Assembly: GCF_000218625.1 (NCBI RefSeq) | Contig: NC_015672.1 | Coordinates: 1,054,001 to 1,118,000, forward strand | Source: Flexistipes sinusarabici DSM 4947 | GTDB taxonomy: Bacteria; Chrysiogenota; Deferribacteres; Deferribacterales; Flexistipitaceae | Length of the DNA stretch: 64,000 nucleotides | Reading direction: 5' to 3' | Part shown: positions 17,109 through 25,922 of the stretch, in pieces | Layout of the letters: each line of letters begins with the position of its first letter | Position numbering within the stretch: position 1 is the stretch's first letter | Notes under the pieces: model-generated | Told to the model about the DNA's origin: nothing | The model's database searches: none | What the model saw: the letters and a program-made list of their open reading frames with translations, nothing else | Position numbers and translations under genes: made by a program

Positions 17109-18094
17109 ACCACCCCCATCATTTTAACTGAGTAAGGAAGGTTGTTTTTTAGTTCGTCAGTAGTAACTGTGGCAGTACCGATTTTCGCCACAACCACACC
17201 TGCTGCCGTATTTGCCAGCACCGCAGCTTTTCTGAGGTCGGTACCTACTGCCAGTGCAGCCGATAAAACAGATATGACTGTGTCTCCTGCACCTGTTACA
17301 TCGAAAACCTCTTTGGCAACAGCCGGAATATTTTTTACGGTGTTATCTCTGAAAAACAAAGACATCCCTTCCTGACCTCTGGTAATAATAACGTTTTCAC
17401 AATTGAGCAGTTTTAAAATTTTTTGCCCGCAGTTTATAAGGGATTCTTCATCATTGATTTCCATACCCATTGCCTGTGAGGCTTCTCTGTTATTGGGTGT
17501 GATGCATGTAACATTCTTATAAAGTCTGAAATTTTCCAATTTAGGATCTACAGTAATTATTTTTCCCTTCTTTTTGCATAACGCAGTGAGATTTTCTATG
17601 AGATATTTTGTTATGACACCTTTCCCGTAGTCAGAAAGGACTATGCCGTCATATTCGTCTATAATTTTTACAACTTCGTCTATAATCAGCTGGGTAATAC
17701 TTTTTTTGAGTTTGTCTTTGTTTTCCCTGTCAAATCTCACAACCTGCTGATTACTGGCAATGATTCTTGTTTTAACTATTGTGTTTCTGCCGTCTTCAAA
17801 ATATTTGCCGTTTATGTCGAGATCTTTTAGAATTTTTTTCAACTGTCTCCCGCTGTCATCATCTGAAGCAACGCCGAGAAGAGTTGGTTTTATTCCCAGA
17901 GAAGATAGATTTGCTGCAACATTCGCCGCCCCGCCCGGCATTATCTGCTCCTTGTCCACTGTGACAACTGGGACAGGGGCTTCAGGCGAAATTCTCTCAA
18001 CATTTCCATACATGAAAATGTCAAGCATAAGATCACCGATAACAATCAGCCTTGCATTCTTCAGCCTGTCTATCGTATCGATTAAATTGTTCAT
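17105..18094 (-). CDS. rfaE1: D-glycero-beta-D-manno-heptose-7-phosphate kinase (RfaE domain I)
   Basis: A PfkB-family sugar kinase of 329 aa making heptose 1,7-bisphosphate for the LPS inner core. Signatures: LMLDIFMYGNVERISPEAPVP at the N-terminus, PGGAANVAANLSSLG near 53, VLSDYGKGV near 155 and the catalytic DVTGAGDT near 265. Only domain I is present; the adenylyltransferase (RfaE2) must be encoded elsewhere. Its presence indicates a Gram-negative outer membrane. Overlaps nnr by 4 nt. Confidence 0.93.
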   Translation of the reverse strand: MNNLIDTIDRLKNARLIVIGDLMLDIFMYGNVERISPEAPVPVVTVDKEQIMPGGAANVAANLSSLGIKPTLLGVASDDDSGRQLKKILKDLDINGKYFEDGRNTIVKTRIIASNQQVVRFDRENKDKLKKSITQLIIDEVVKIIDEYDGIVLSDYGKGVITKYLIENLTALCKKKGKIITVDPKLENFRLYKNVTCITPNNREASQAMGMEINDEESLINCGQKILKLLNCENVIITRGQEGMSLFFRDNTVKNIPAVAKEVFDVTGAGDTVISVLSAALAVGTDLRKAAVLANTAAGVVVAKIGTATVTTDELKNNLPYSVKMMGVV

Positions 18095-18100
18095 GAAATT

Positions 18101-18286
18101 TTAATATTCCTCTGTGCTGTCAACCTTTTTCGCTTCATCAATGAGCATTATAGGTATATCTTCACGAATTTCATAAAGCAGTTTACATTCGTCACAAACT
18201 ATATAAGAAGAGTCTTTGGATAATCTGATATCGCCTTTGCACTTGGGGCAGGCTAAAACATCAAGAAGCTCTTGTTTGACAGACAT
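18101..18286 (-). CDS. Trm112-like zinc-finger protein
   Basis: The 61 aa begin LLDVLACPKCKGDI with a second CDEC pair near residues 33-36, forming one zinc site, then LLYEIREDIPIML, the Trm112/YcaR signature. In eukaryotes Trm112 activates methyltransferases; in bacteria the role is unproven and the gene often sits by LPS genes, as here beside the heptose kinase (6 nt away). It leads the minus-strand operon; the 279 nt upstream to 18565 are AT-rich with no gene seen. Confidence 0.9.
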   Translation of the reverse strand: MSVKQELLDVLACPKCKGDIRLSKDSSYIVCDECKLLYEIREDIPIMLIDEAKKVDSTEEY

Positions 18287-18565
18287 TATAATGCCTCCTT
18301 AAAATTTAATTGAACAAACAATTTAAAACATATCACGTTCATTTACAAGTGATAATTTTTTCTTTAATTTTGCATTAGAAAATAACAAACTCCGATTTTG
18401 ATATTTTTCCTGTTGTTTTTAAAATACAAGAAAAGATTTTCCAAATATTACTTCATTCATACTTTACTAAAGCATAAATTTTCTCCATTTACACCGTTTT
18501 TAGACACAGCAATACTGCCTATTGCCTGAATTGTCCACAAAGTTAACATAAGTAAAGAAAAAAGG

Positions 18566-19885
18566 TCACAACGTTAAACATTCTGTCCTCCACTGTTCCA
18601 TTTTTTTGAACATATCCACACTGCAGCACAACTTCAGTTTATTACCGCCGTGGGACACAAGTTTCCCCGCTATAGATATGACCTGATAACGTATACTACC
18701 CATCTCTTTATTTTTATAGACACCTTCCATTATGATTCGTTTGAGGTACATAATCAGATTATATGCCAGTATTCCTGTCTTAAACCATAAGCCGTTACCC
18801 GCAAGATTACCCGAAGGAAAGCTTTTTAAATTAAAACCATACTTTGCTTCTTTTATATTGTATTCACAAACACCGCGCAAATTATAAAAATGTACCACCT
18901 TTTCTGCATCCAGTTTTGAATTAGTTGCAATAACACGATATTCATATTTATCACCAAGAAGCTCCGGAACTGTGGGGTTGTCTGACTCAATTTTCTTACG
19001 AACAACTATTATACGGAAACTCTCCTTAGTGTTTTCCATACAGTGAATAAACTCTGCTATTTCCTCATTATCGCTTTCATCTCCATACCTATTTCTATAT
19101 CTTTTCCATGAATCAGATGGTATATGATTTATTCCTTTACGAACTGAACTATCAAGGTCACCTCCTATAAAAAACGTTAAATCGTTATCAAAACAGTAAT
19201 TCAATACTTTAGATTGGTAACCGGCAGAATCATTACGAACATTGGATACTTCTATACCACAAGATTCAAGATATTTATGGACTCTCTGAAGCTGTTCAAG
19301 TATGCCAACCTGGGCACTTACATTGCCTTCCCGAAATTCCTCGTCTATACAATAACCGCTCTCTCCTATAAAACACGTCATAGAACTGTATGCTTTAAAT
19401 TTCTTATAACAATACTTGGCATCCCTTTTATACACCTTTGCATAAGTGGCGTCCTGATCCAGAGTAACCGAAAATAAATTTTCTCTTTTTAAAGCATCTT
19501 TCACTATTTTATAGTTGAGACTGCCCAGTTTGCTGATTGTTTTATTAACTGCTACTTCATCCAACATGCTTTCTGTTTTTGAAAAATACCTACTGATGCT
19601 GGAACTATCCGGGATATCTTCAATACCGCTGATATAGCTTAAAACCTTATCAAAAGAAAGTTTGTCGATATCACTGAAACTCCTGCCACCGCATATCATC
19701 GATAGAATAACAGGAATTATTTTAGAAGATGGCGGTTTGCCTCTGTTAGAGCCTGGATGATCAAGTTCTTTATCAAGGAAATCTCGGATGCCCATCTTAT
19801 CTAACAGTGGGATTAACAAAGATATTCCACCAAATGGGGTAATTTTATCATTGCTTCTTTCTAATTTGTAGTTTAGTTTGCTCAT
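18566..19885 (-). CDS. IS1380-family transposase
   Basis: DDE transposase of 439 aa, full length. Family motifs are FREGNVSAQVG near 180, the second Asp in NVRNDSAGYQSK (about 217), and the C-terminal YNLRGVCEYNIKEAKYGF with the catalytic Glu; the first Asp is in TLDQDATYAKV (about 142). No frameshift or stop is seen, so it may be active. It sits between the LPS/repair operon and the TRAP operon, interrupting no recognisable gene. Confidence 0.92.
   Translation of the reverse strand: MSKLNYKLERSNDKITPFGGISLLIPLLDKMGIRDFLDKELDHPGSNRGKPPSSKIIPVILSMICGGRSFSDIDKLSFDKVLSYISGIEDIPDSSSISRYFSKTESMLDEVAVNKTISKLGSLNYKIVKDALKRENLFSVTLDQDATYAKVYKRDAKYCYKKFKAYSSMTCFIGESGYCIDEEFREGNVSAQVGILEQLQRVHKYLESCGIEVSNVRNDSAGYQSKVLNYCFDNDLTFFIGGDLDSSVRKGINHIPSDSWKRYRNRYGDESDNEEIAEFIHCMENTKESFRIIVVRKKIESDNPTVPELLGDKYEYRVIATNSKLDAEKVVHFYNLRGVCEYNIKEAKYGFNLKSFPSGNLAGNGLWFKTGILAYNLIMYLKRIIMEGVYKNKEMGSIRYQVISIAGKLVSHGGNKLKLCCSVDMFKKMEQWRTECLTL
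18566..19885 (-). mobile_element. IS1380-family insertion sequence (minimum extent)
   Basis: Only the transposase limits are given because I could not find convincing terminal inverted repeats by eye; the true ends should lie within roughly 150 nt on each side. Upstream of the transposase, 19996-20014 forms a 7-bp hairpin (AATCGGT-TTTCG-ACCGATT) that probably belongs to the element. The remaining 19886-20143 sequence is AT-rich and shows no gene. Confidence 0.7.
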
Positions 19886-20143
19886 TGTAAGTCACCTTTT
19901 TGGTTGTGGTTTTTGTTTTCTTAAAACCTTAATCTACAACATCTTAAAGGTGGCTTGCAACTCCTAATGCAATCTTAAAGATTTACATAGCTGCCAATCG
20001 GTTTTCGACCGATTCTAGCAGTGCAAATTACATTGAAATCAGAGTCATGTTAGCTAAGTATATGTAAAACAATACTTTTGTATAATTTTTGGGGTGATGC
20101 CAGATCCCAAGAGGGTTGATTAATAATATTACTTAGTAAAGAA

Positions 20144-20166
20144 AAGGCCCGGTAAAACCAGGCCTT
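20144..20166 (-). terminator. Rho-independent terminator after dctM
   Basis: AAGGCC and GGCCTT pair around an inner GGT/ACC stem. Read on the minus strand the hairpin is followed by TTTTC. It lies 7 nt after the dctM stop. Confidence 0.7.
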
Positions 20167-20172
20167 ATATTG

Positions 20173-21456
20173 TTAACCGCCGTAAAGGATATTGGGCAAA
20201 AAGAGTGAAATCTGAGGAATGTATGTTATTATCAGAAGTCCAATGATTAGGACAAAAAACCATGGCAATGAAGCTCTTATTACTTCCTGTATGTTCAGCC
20301 CCGAAATTCCGCTTGCCACAAACAGGTTCAGTCCCACGGGGGGTGTGAGCATCCCCACTTCCATATTTACAGTAATTATAACACCGAGGTGGATAGGATC
20401 GATTCCCAGCTGCATTGCTACAGGGAAAATCAGTGGTGCTATTATCATAATCAGACTGGAAGGCTCCATAAAGTTGCCTGCAATTAACAACATTATATTG
20501 ACAAAAACAAGAAACATAACAGGTCCGAAATTCATATCAATAATCCACTGCGCCAAATCCTGGGGTATCTGCTGAATGGTGAGCAGATATGCAAATCCCA
20601 TTGCATTTGCGATGATGAACATCACCATGGCTGCCGTGGAAGCTGATGCTTTAATTACTTCAGGAATCTGCTTCCATTTTAAATCTCTGTATATGAATTT
20701 GACTACAAAAAAACCATAAACAGCTGATACGGCAGCTGCTTCGGTAGGTGTAAAAATACCACCGTAAATACCACCAATCACAATAACAATCACAAAAAGA
20801 CCCCATGACGCTTCTTTAAAAGATTTCCATACTTCATTTAAAGGAGCCATTTTGGTGCGTTTGTGTCCGTTTTTAACGGCAGCGAAATAGGTGACAAGCA
20901 TAAGCATAGTACCCAGAAATATACCGGGTACGAGTCCCGCCATAAAAAGTTTACCTATCGATTGGTCAACCGTAACCCCGTAGACGATAAGTACGATGGA
21001 GGGTGGTATAATTATTCCCAGGGAACCGGAGCAAACAATAGAGCCCACAGAAAACCTTGTGCTGTAACCGTCTTCTTTTATAGCACCCATCATGATGGAT
21101 CCGATTGCCGCAACTGTTGCAGGTGATGAACCGCTGACCGCTGCAAAAATAATACAGGCAAATATTGCCGACATCGGCAGACCGCCGGGCAGGTGTCCCA
21201 CAATTGAACGCGCAAAATTAATAATTCGTTTGGCAGCGCCGCCCTGAGACAGAAAATTTCCGGCTAATATAAAGAGAGGAATAGCCATCAATGCGAATTT
21301 ATCTAATGATGTAAACATTTTTTGAGCAATTATAAGCGACGGCTGATCGGTAAATAATACCATTGTAATGGTGGTGGACAGACCAAGGGATACGGCTATC
21401 GGTATACCCATCAGCAGAAAGAGAACCAAAAGTCCGAATAAAGAGATAATATCCAT
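20173..21456 (-). CDS. dctM: TRAP transporter large permease (DctM)
   Basis: The 12-helix channel subunit that couples sodium flow to uptake of a substrate, typically a C4-dicarboxylate or other organic acid. The 427 aa carry every family hallmark: ALMAIPLFILAGNFL near 55, FAAVSGSSPATVAAIGS near 95, GSLGIIIPPSIVLIVYG near 140 and GMLTPPVGLNLFV near 370. Last gene of the dctP-Q-M operon, 2 nt after dctQ. Substrate cannot be told from sequence. Confidence 0.96.
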   Translation of the reverse strand: MDIISLFGLLVLFLLMGIPIAVSLGLSTTITMVLFTDQPSLIIAQKMFTSLDKFALMAIPLFILAGNFLSQGGAAKRIINFARSIVGHLPGGLPMSAIFACIIFAAVSGSSPATVAAIGSIMMGAIKEDGYSTRFSVGSIVCSGSLGIIIPPSIVLIVYGVTVDQSIGKLFMAGLVPGIFLGTMLMLVTYFAAVKNGHKRTKMAPLNEVWKSFKEASWGLFVIVIVIGGIYGGIFTPTEAAAVSAVYGFFVVKFIYRDLKWKQIPEVIKASASTAAMVMFIIANAMGFAYLLTIQQIPQDLAQWIIDMNFGPVMFLVFVNIMLLIAGNFMEPSSLIMIIAPLIFPVAMQLGIDPIHLGVIITVNMEVGMLTPPVGLNLFVASGISGLNIQEVIRASLPWFFVLIIGLLIITYIPQISLFLPNILYGG

Positions 21457-21458
21457 AA

Positions 21459-21971
21459 TTAATGCCCCTTCATAATCGTTTCATAATGAAAATCTTCACC
21501 GGGAGTCCTTATTGTTTGAATGATTTTCACCAGAATTTCATATACTGCGATAGCCATGGCTATAGGGACGCATAAATATATGACCCAGAAAGGAATCCCC
21601 AGATCTACAGAAACCTGACCGATCATTTTGTTAAACATTACAAGATCGTAACCCCATTTAACCATTATTATCATGAATATAAGTGTGATAATTAAACTCA
21701 CTGTGAGAATGTATTTGGCAACTTTGGGCCTTATTGCCTGAATCAAAGCAGTGACACCAATATGCATTCCGATTTTAAAGCCGTAGGCAGCGCCGAAAAG
21801 TGCTGACCAGATGAAAAGATATGATGTGAGTTCACCGGCCCATACTAAAGACATGTTGAAAACGTAACGAAGTACAACATTTGTAAAAGCCACAAGTGTG
21901 GCTATTGACATAGTTATCATCATTACGGAAGTTACAAGGATATCTTTTGTTTTTTCAATTTTATCAAACAT
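21459..21971 (-). CDS. dctQ: TRAP transporter small permease (DctQ)
   Basis: The 170-aa protein has four membrane helices, with the family motifs NVVLRYVFNMSLVWAGELTSYLF near 31 and HIGVTALI near 70. DctQ holds the binding protein and DctM together. It is separated from dctP by a terminator-like hairpin (21994-22023) and joined to dctM by a 2-nt gap. Confidence 0.93.
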   Translation of the reverse strand: MFDKIEKTKDILVTSVMMITMSIATLVAFTNVVLRYVFNMSLVWAGELTSYLFIWSALFGAAYGFKIGMHIGVTALIQAIRPKVAKYILTVSLIITLIFMIIMVKWGYDLVMFNKMIGQVSVDLGIPFWVIYLCVPIAMAIAVYEILVKIIQTIRTPGEDFHYETIMKGH

Positions 21972-21993
21972 TTCACCAACCTCTCAGGTTTAC

Positions 21994-22023
21994 AAAAAAA
22001 GAAGAGGCCGTGGCCTCTTCTTT
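21994..22023 (-). terminator. Intra-operon terminator between dctP and dctQ
   Basis: AAAGAAGAGGCC and GGCCTCTTCTTT form a 12-bp perfect stem (21998-22023), followed on the minus strand by TTTT and then the dctQ leader. Placed 6 nt after the dctP stop, it should let most transcripts end after dctP, giving more binding protein than permease. Confidence 0.8.
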
Positions 22024-22028
22024 AAAGT

Positions 22029-23018
22029 TTATTTACCTGCATCCAGAGTTTTTTGAATAAGATCTTTTCCTATTACATCATAGAATTCAGGATAGATTTC
22101 CATCATCTTTTCTTTCCACACCTGACGCTGTTCTGGAGTTAACTTAATAATTTCAACCTTTCCTGATTCTCTGATTTTTTTCAGGTATTCCTGGTTAACT
22201 TCTTTAGCAATCTTTCTTGCATACTCTGTGGCATCCTTCACTGCACCGAGAAAGATTTTCTTCAGATCTTCGGGGAGCTGGTTCATAAATATTTTATTGG
22301 AAACAAGAAGGTATCCAAGATATCCATGATTACTGAGAGTCATATAATTCTGAACTTCGTGGAATTTCTTTGTGTAAATATTTGAGAGTGTATTTTCCTG
22401 TCCATCGACAACACCCTGCTGCAACGCACTGTACACTTCAGAAAAAGGTAAAACCTGTGGATTGGCACCAATAACCTTGAACTGTTCTTCAAGAACTTTT
22501 GAAGACATAATTCTGAATTTCAGGCCTGCTGCGTCGCTTGGTTTTATCAGCGGTCTTTGTTTAGCGGATATCTGTTTAAAACCGTTGTCCCAATAAGCCA
22601 GGCCCACGAGACCTTTTTGACCTACAAGTTTTAAGATTTTCTGTCCCACCTCACCGTCAAGTACCTTATGAAGGTGATCGCTGTCATTAAAGAGGAACGG
22701 GAGATCAAAAATCTGCAGTTCAGGAACGAAACCTGTGAATTTGGAAAAACTTGGAGCTGCAAGCTGAATGGCGTTCATCTGCAGTGCTTCAATAGCTTCC
22801 CTGTCCCCGTAAAGAGAAGCATTAGGATAAATTTCAACTTTCATCCTGCCGTCAGTTCTTTCTTCCACAATTTTTTTCAGATACTGAGCAGCTTTTCCTT
22901 TGGGTGTGTCATTTGCCACCACGTGGCTGAACTTTACCACGATGGGCTTTGCAAATGCTGAAAAAGAAAACAGCAATGTTAATACAATGGTTAATACTAA
23001 AAGTTTTGTGTGTTTCAT
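22029..23018 (-). CDS. dctP: TRAP transporter substrate-binding protein (DctP family)
   Basis: Periplasmic receptor of 329 aa with a signal peptide ending near SAFA-KPI. Family motifs: VKFSHVVANDTPKG, AIEALQMNAIQLA, and GLKFRIMSSKVLEEQ near 167, whose Arg normally pairs with the substrate carboxylate; then FSEVYSALQQGVVDGQENTLSNI near 205. First gene of the operon behind a sigma-54 promoter (23056-23072). A divergent paralogue lies at 29933. Likely ligand: a C4-dicarboxylate or similar acid, inferred only. Confidence 0.95.
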   Translation of the reverse strand: MKHTKLLVLTIVLTLLFSFSAFAKPIVVKFSHVVANDTPKGKAAQYLKKIVEERTDGRMKVEIYPNASLYGDREAIEALQMNAIQLAAPSFSKFTGFVPELQIFDLPFLFNDSDHLHKVLDGEVGQKILKLVGQKGLVGLAYWDNGFKQISAKQRPLIKPSDAAGLKFRIMSSKVLEEQFKVIGANPQVLPFSEVYSALQQGVVDGQENTLSNIYTKKFHEVQNYMTLSNHGYLGYLLVSNKIFMNQLPEDLKKIFLGAVKDATEYARKIAKEVNQEYLKKIRESGKVEIIKLTPEQRQVWKEKMMEIYPEFYDVIGKDLIQKTLDAGK

Positions 23019-23055
23019 CTAAACATCCTCCTTTTATATTTTGTGCCTATGTCCA

Positions 23056-23072
23056 TGCAAAATGTGTACCAA
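23056..23072 (-). promoter_or_regulatory. Sigma-54 (-24/-12) promoter of dctP
   Basis: On the minus strand the sequence reads TTGGTACACATTTTGCA. Against the sigma-54 consensus TTGGCAC-N5-TTGCW it keeps the GG, the GC and the exact 10-nt spacing between them, with C-to-T as the one change in the -24 core. Transcription would start near 23045, about 27 nt before the dctP ATG. The NtrC-type activator at 28569 is the obvious partner. Confidence 0.75.
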
Positions 23073-23136
23073 AAGCAGTCTTTGCTTATTATTCCTTTAA
23101 ATATAACGCTTTATTAAAATTCTCCATAAAAATATG

Positions 23137-23154
23137 TATTGCAATATTGCAATA
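23137..23154. promoter_or_regulatory. Perfect 18-bp palindrome, probable activator site 1
   Basis: TATTGCAATATTGCAATA is its own reverse complement. It lies about 75 nt upstream of the sigma-54 promoter, the usual place for an enhancer-binding protein. The core TTGCAATATTGCAA recurs, less perfectly, at two sites further upstream. Confidence 0.65.
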
Positions 23155-23229
23155 AAATGTGTTGTAAGTATTTGCTTATCTGAAAATATATTATGCATAT
23201 TGTTTGTATATAAGAAAAATCAAGGATGT

Positions 23230-23243
23230 GCGCAATAATGCAA
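23230..23243. promoter_or_regulatory. Probable activator site 2
   Basis: GCGCAATAATGCAA matches the site 1 core TTGCAATATTGCAA at 11 of 14 positions. Its centre is 91 nt from the centre of site 1. Confidence 0.5.
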
Positions 23244-23258
23244 TTTAATGTTGTGTTA

Positions 23259-23272
23259 TTGCACAATTGCGA
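23259..23272. promoter_or_regulatory. Probable activator site 3
   Basis: TTGCACAATTGCGA matches the site 1 core at 11 of 14 positions and lies 29 nt centre-to-centre from site 2, close to three helical turns. The rest of the 23019-23499 gap is AT-rich; a TTGACA at 23437-23442 may be part of the znuA promoter but has no clear -10. Confidence 0.45.
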
Positions 23273-23499
23273 CATTGTTCACAGTGCAGCAAACTCAGGA
23301 AATTTTTAAAAATAATACAAAACAAGATTTTGTTTTACATTATTATGCAAGTTTAAAAAATTACTATTTCCTCTCTTGTAGTATTTTGATATAGCAGTAA
23401 CTCTTTAAAAATGAAGGTTGCCAAATATGCTTTTACTTGACATTAATATAAGATATGCAATAGCTTAATACACTCAGTTGGTTGCTTGGGAGAGAGTTT

Positions 23500-24328
23500 A
23501 TGAGAAACAAAAAAACTTTTTTGCTTATTGTTGTATTTTTATTTCAGTCAACATTAACTTTTGCTTCAAAATCTGACAATATAGCAGTAAGTATTTCTCC
23601 TGTAGCATTTATTGTTCAGGAGATAGGCGGTGATAAGATAGATGTGTTGACTATGGTGCCTTCGGATTCAAATCCTCATCTTTACGAACCGTCTGTGCGG
23701 CGAATGATTTCTTTTTCCGAAAGCAGCCTTTTTTTTTTCCATTGGCAGTGATTTTGAAAAAGTGTGGCTGGACAGGCTTTTATCCTTAAATAATAATATG
23801 AAAGTCCAAAGTATAACACAACATCTGCCTGTTACTTCCGGCATTAAAGATCCGCACGTTTGGATGTCACCGTCCAATGTGAAAAAAATGGCGGAAGAGG
23901 TTTTGTCAGAATTAATCAACATGAAACCCGCAGATAAAAGTTTTTTTAAAAGCAATTATAACTCATTTGCCGCTAAAATCGATAATATTATAAATAAAAT
24001 CGACAAAACCACGAAAAAATGTGAAACGGATAAATTTCTTACTGTACACCCGGTGCTGGGATATTTTGCTTCGGAATTCCACCTTAAACAGATTGCGGTG
24101 GAAAAGCATGGTCAGGAGCCTTCGGCACGTTATTTGAGCTCTTTAATGGAAATTATAAAAGAAGAAAATATAAAATTTATTTTTTCCCAGCCGCAGGTTT
24201 CCCAACAGTATGTGAAAGTTATTGTTGACGAGACAGATGTTACGGCGGAGATGATAGACCCGTTGTCAAATAATCTGTTTATTATGTTTGAGAATATATG
24301 GTCTGTTTTTAATAAATACTGCAGGTAA
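23500..24328 (+). pseudogene. znuA: Metal ABC transporter substrate-binding protein (ZnuA-like), frameshifted in a T10 tract
   Basis: Two frames together make one ZnuA-like protein. Frame 1 (ATG 23500, ribosome site GGGAGAGAG) encodes a signal peptide and the first metal histidine in SDSNPHLYEPS, then stops at TGA 23749-23751. Removing one T from the run of ten (23729-23738) restores ESSLFFSIGSDFEKVWLDR and continues in the frame that ends at 24328, with histidines in DPHVWMSP and VHPVLGYFASEF and the terminal IDPLSNN. Joined length about 275 aa is normal for the cluster A-I family; the His-rich loop is absent. It may be a true mutation, slippage-corrected, phase-variable or a sequencing error. 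znuC and znuB follow intact. Confidence 0.85.
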
Positions 24329-24335
24329 AATATTT

Positions 24336-25094
24336 ATGGCTATAATTGAAATTAATGACGTAAGTTTTGCTTACGAAAGAGATCCTGTTTTGGAAAAGGT
24401 CAGCTTGAAAGTTTCCAAAGGTGACTTTCTGGCTGTATTGGGCCCCAACGGAGGCGGGAAGACAACCCTGTTAAAATTGATTCTCGGATTGATAAAACCT
24501 GACAAAGGCAGTATAAAAGTATTTGGAGAGAAGCCGGGCAAATATAGTAAAAATATAGGTTATGTTCCTCAATATTCATACATAAATAAAAACTTTCCTC
24601 TTTCTGTTATGGAAAGTGTCTTAATGGGGCTTACAAAGAAAAAACTGCTTAATTTTAAATATACTGAAACGGATAAGAGCCGTGCATTGGAAACACTTGA
24701 TAAAGTTGATATGAGCGAATATTCTGACAAACAAATTCATGATCTTTCAGGGGGTCAGCGCCAACGGGTTCTGGTTGCCAGAGCACTTTTGTCTGACCCG
24801 GACTTGATTATACTGGATGAGCCGACCTCAAATATTGACCCTTACGGTAAATTTTGTTTTTTCACATTTCTTGAGGAGCTGAGCAGAGAAAAAACAATCA
24901 TTCTGGTGAGCCATAATATTAATGTTATTGCAACGAAAATTAACAGAGTTGCCTGTGTAAACAGATTTTTATATTATAACTCCGAACCGGTTCTTACTAA
25001 AGAAATGGTGGAAATATTATACGGTACGCATGATGAACATGTATGTTCCTTCGGCAAGTATTTCAGCGATGATTTTACGCATATGGAAAAATAG
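24336..25094 (+). CDS. znuC: Metal ABC transporter ATP-binding protein (ZnuC-like)
   Basis: The 252-aa ATPase powers uptake of zinc or manganese. Walker A is GPNGGGKTTLL near residue 34, the Q-loop VPQYSY, the signature HDLSGGQRQRVLVARAL near 140, Walker B DLIILDEPTSNID, and the switch His in LVSHNI. ATG at 24336 (MAIIEIND) is preferred over an earlier start at 24288 inside znuA. It begins 7 nt after the znuA stop. Confidence 0.93.
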   Translation: MAIIEINDVSFAYERDPVLEKVSLKVSKGDFLAVLGPNGGGKTTLLKLILGLIKPDKGSIKVFGEKPGKYSKNIGYVPQYSYINKNFPLSVMESVLMGLTKKKLLNFKYTETDKSRALETLDKVDMSEYSDKQIHDLSGGQRQRVLVARALLSDPDLIILDEPTSNIDPYGKFCFFTFLEELSREKTIILVSHNINVIATKINRVACVNRFLYYNSEPVLTKEMVEILYGTHDEHVCSFGKYFSDDFTHMEK

Positions 25095-25104
25095 GGGGCG
25101 GTGG

Positions 25105-25920
25105 TTGATTGATCTTATTCATCTGGATTTTATAAGAAATGCTTTGTTTGCAGTTTTTCTTTGCGGGATAATGGGTGGTATTATCGGCAGTTATGTTGTA
25201 GTAAACCGTATTGTTTTTCTGGCCGGTGGAGTTGCCCACGCAAGTTTCGGCGGAATCGGTCTGGCATATCTTTTAGGAACTGCTGTTCTCCCTACCACAT
25301 TTGTTTTTGCTGTTATGGTTTCTGTTCTGATAGGACTGATGACAATGAATGACAGCGAAAAAATGGATACGGTTATTGGCATCACATGGTCGGCAGGAAT
25401 GGCTTTAGGGGTAGTTTTTCTCGAGTTAACACCCGGCTACAAAGGTAACCTTATGGGATATCTTTTCGGGAGTATTCTCAGCGTAAGCGAAAGTGATCTC
25501 CTATTAATGCTTTCCTGCACTTTTATTGTGATAATAATTGTAACAGTCTTTTACAGGAATCTTGCTATAATGTCTTTTGACAGGGAGTTTGCGGCTGCAA
25601 AGGGTATACCTGTGAAGTTTTTTCATGTTCTGATCTTGCTGCTTTTGGGTCTCGCACTTGTTGTTATGATAAGAGTATCAGGGCTTATACTGGTAATTGC
25701 TTTATTGAGTATTCCTCCGGCTATATCAGCTAAGTTTTCAAAATCATTTCTCTCCATGATCAGTTATTCTGTTATTATCTGTTTGGCTGCCGGTTACGCC
25801 GGTCTGTTTTTTTCCTATTGGTTTAGCATCTCATCGGGTGCTTCAATAATTTTATGTATGACCTTTTTTTATATTGTTGCTGATATCTTGGACAGAACTG
25901 TTTTAAAGGCGGGGATCTGA
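25105..25920 (+). CDS. znuB: Metal ABC transporter permease (ZnuB-like)
   Basis: An ABC-3 family permease of 271 aa with eight or nine helices. The VVNRIVFLAGGVAHASFGGIG segment near residues 30-50 and the ALLSIPPAISAKF stretch near 205 are typical. The TTG at 25105 follows GGGGGCGG; an ATG at 25030 would overlap znuC by 65 nt and add a non-family N-terminus. It completes znuACB. Zinc is the commonest ligand for this family, manganese possible. Confidence 0.9.
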   Translation: MIDLIHLDFIRNALFAVFLCGIMGGIIGSYVVVNRIVFLAGGVAHASFGGIGLAYLLGTAVLPTTFVFAVMVSVLIGLMTMNDSEKMDTVIGITWSAGMALGVVFLELTPGYKGNLMGYLFGSILSVSESDLLLMLSCTFIVIIIVTVFYRNLAIMSFDREFAAAKGIPVKFFHVLILLLLGLALVVMIRVSGLILVIALLSIPPAISAKFSKSFLSMISYSVIICLAAGYAGLFFSYWFSISSGASIILCMTFFYIVADILDRTVLKAGI

Positions 25921-25922
25921 GG

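Noticed and set aside
18400..20100. Terminal inverted repeats of the IS1380-family element
   Set aside because: I compared both flanks by eye and found no convincing inverted match; only short AT-rich words coincide, so no ends are claimed.
23411..23430. Second sigma-54 promoter upstream of znuA (AAGGTTGCCAAATATGC)
   Set aside because: The GG-GC spacing is 11 instead of 10 nt and the -24 core is poor.
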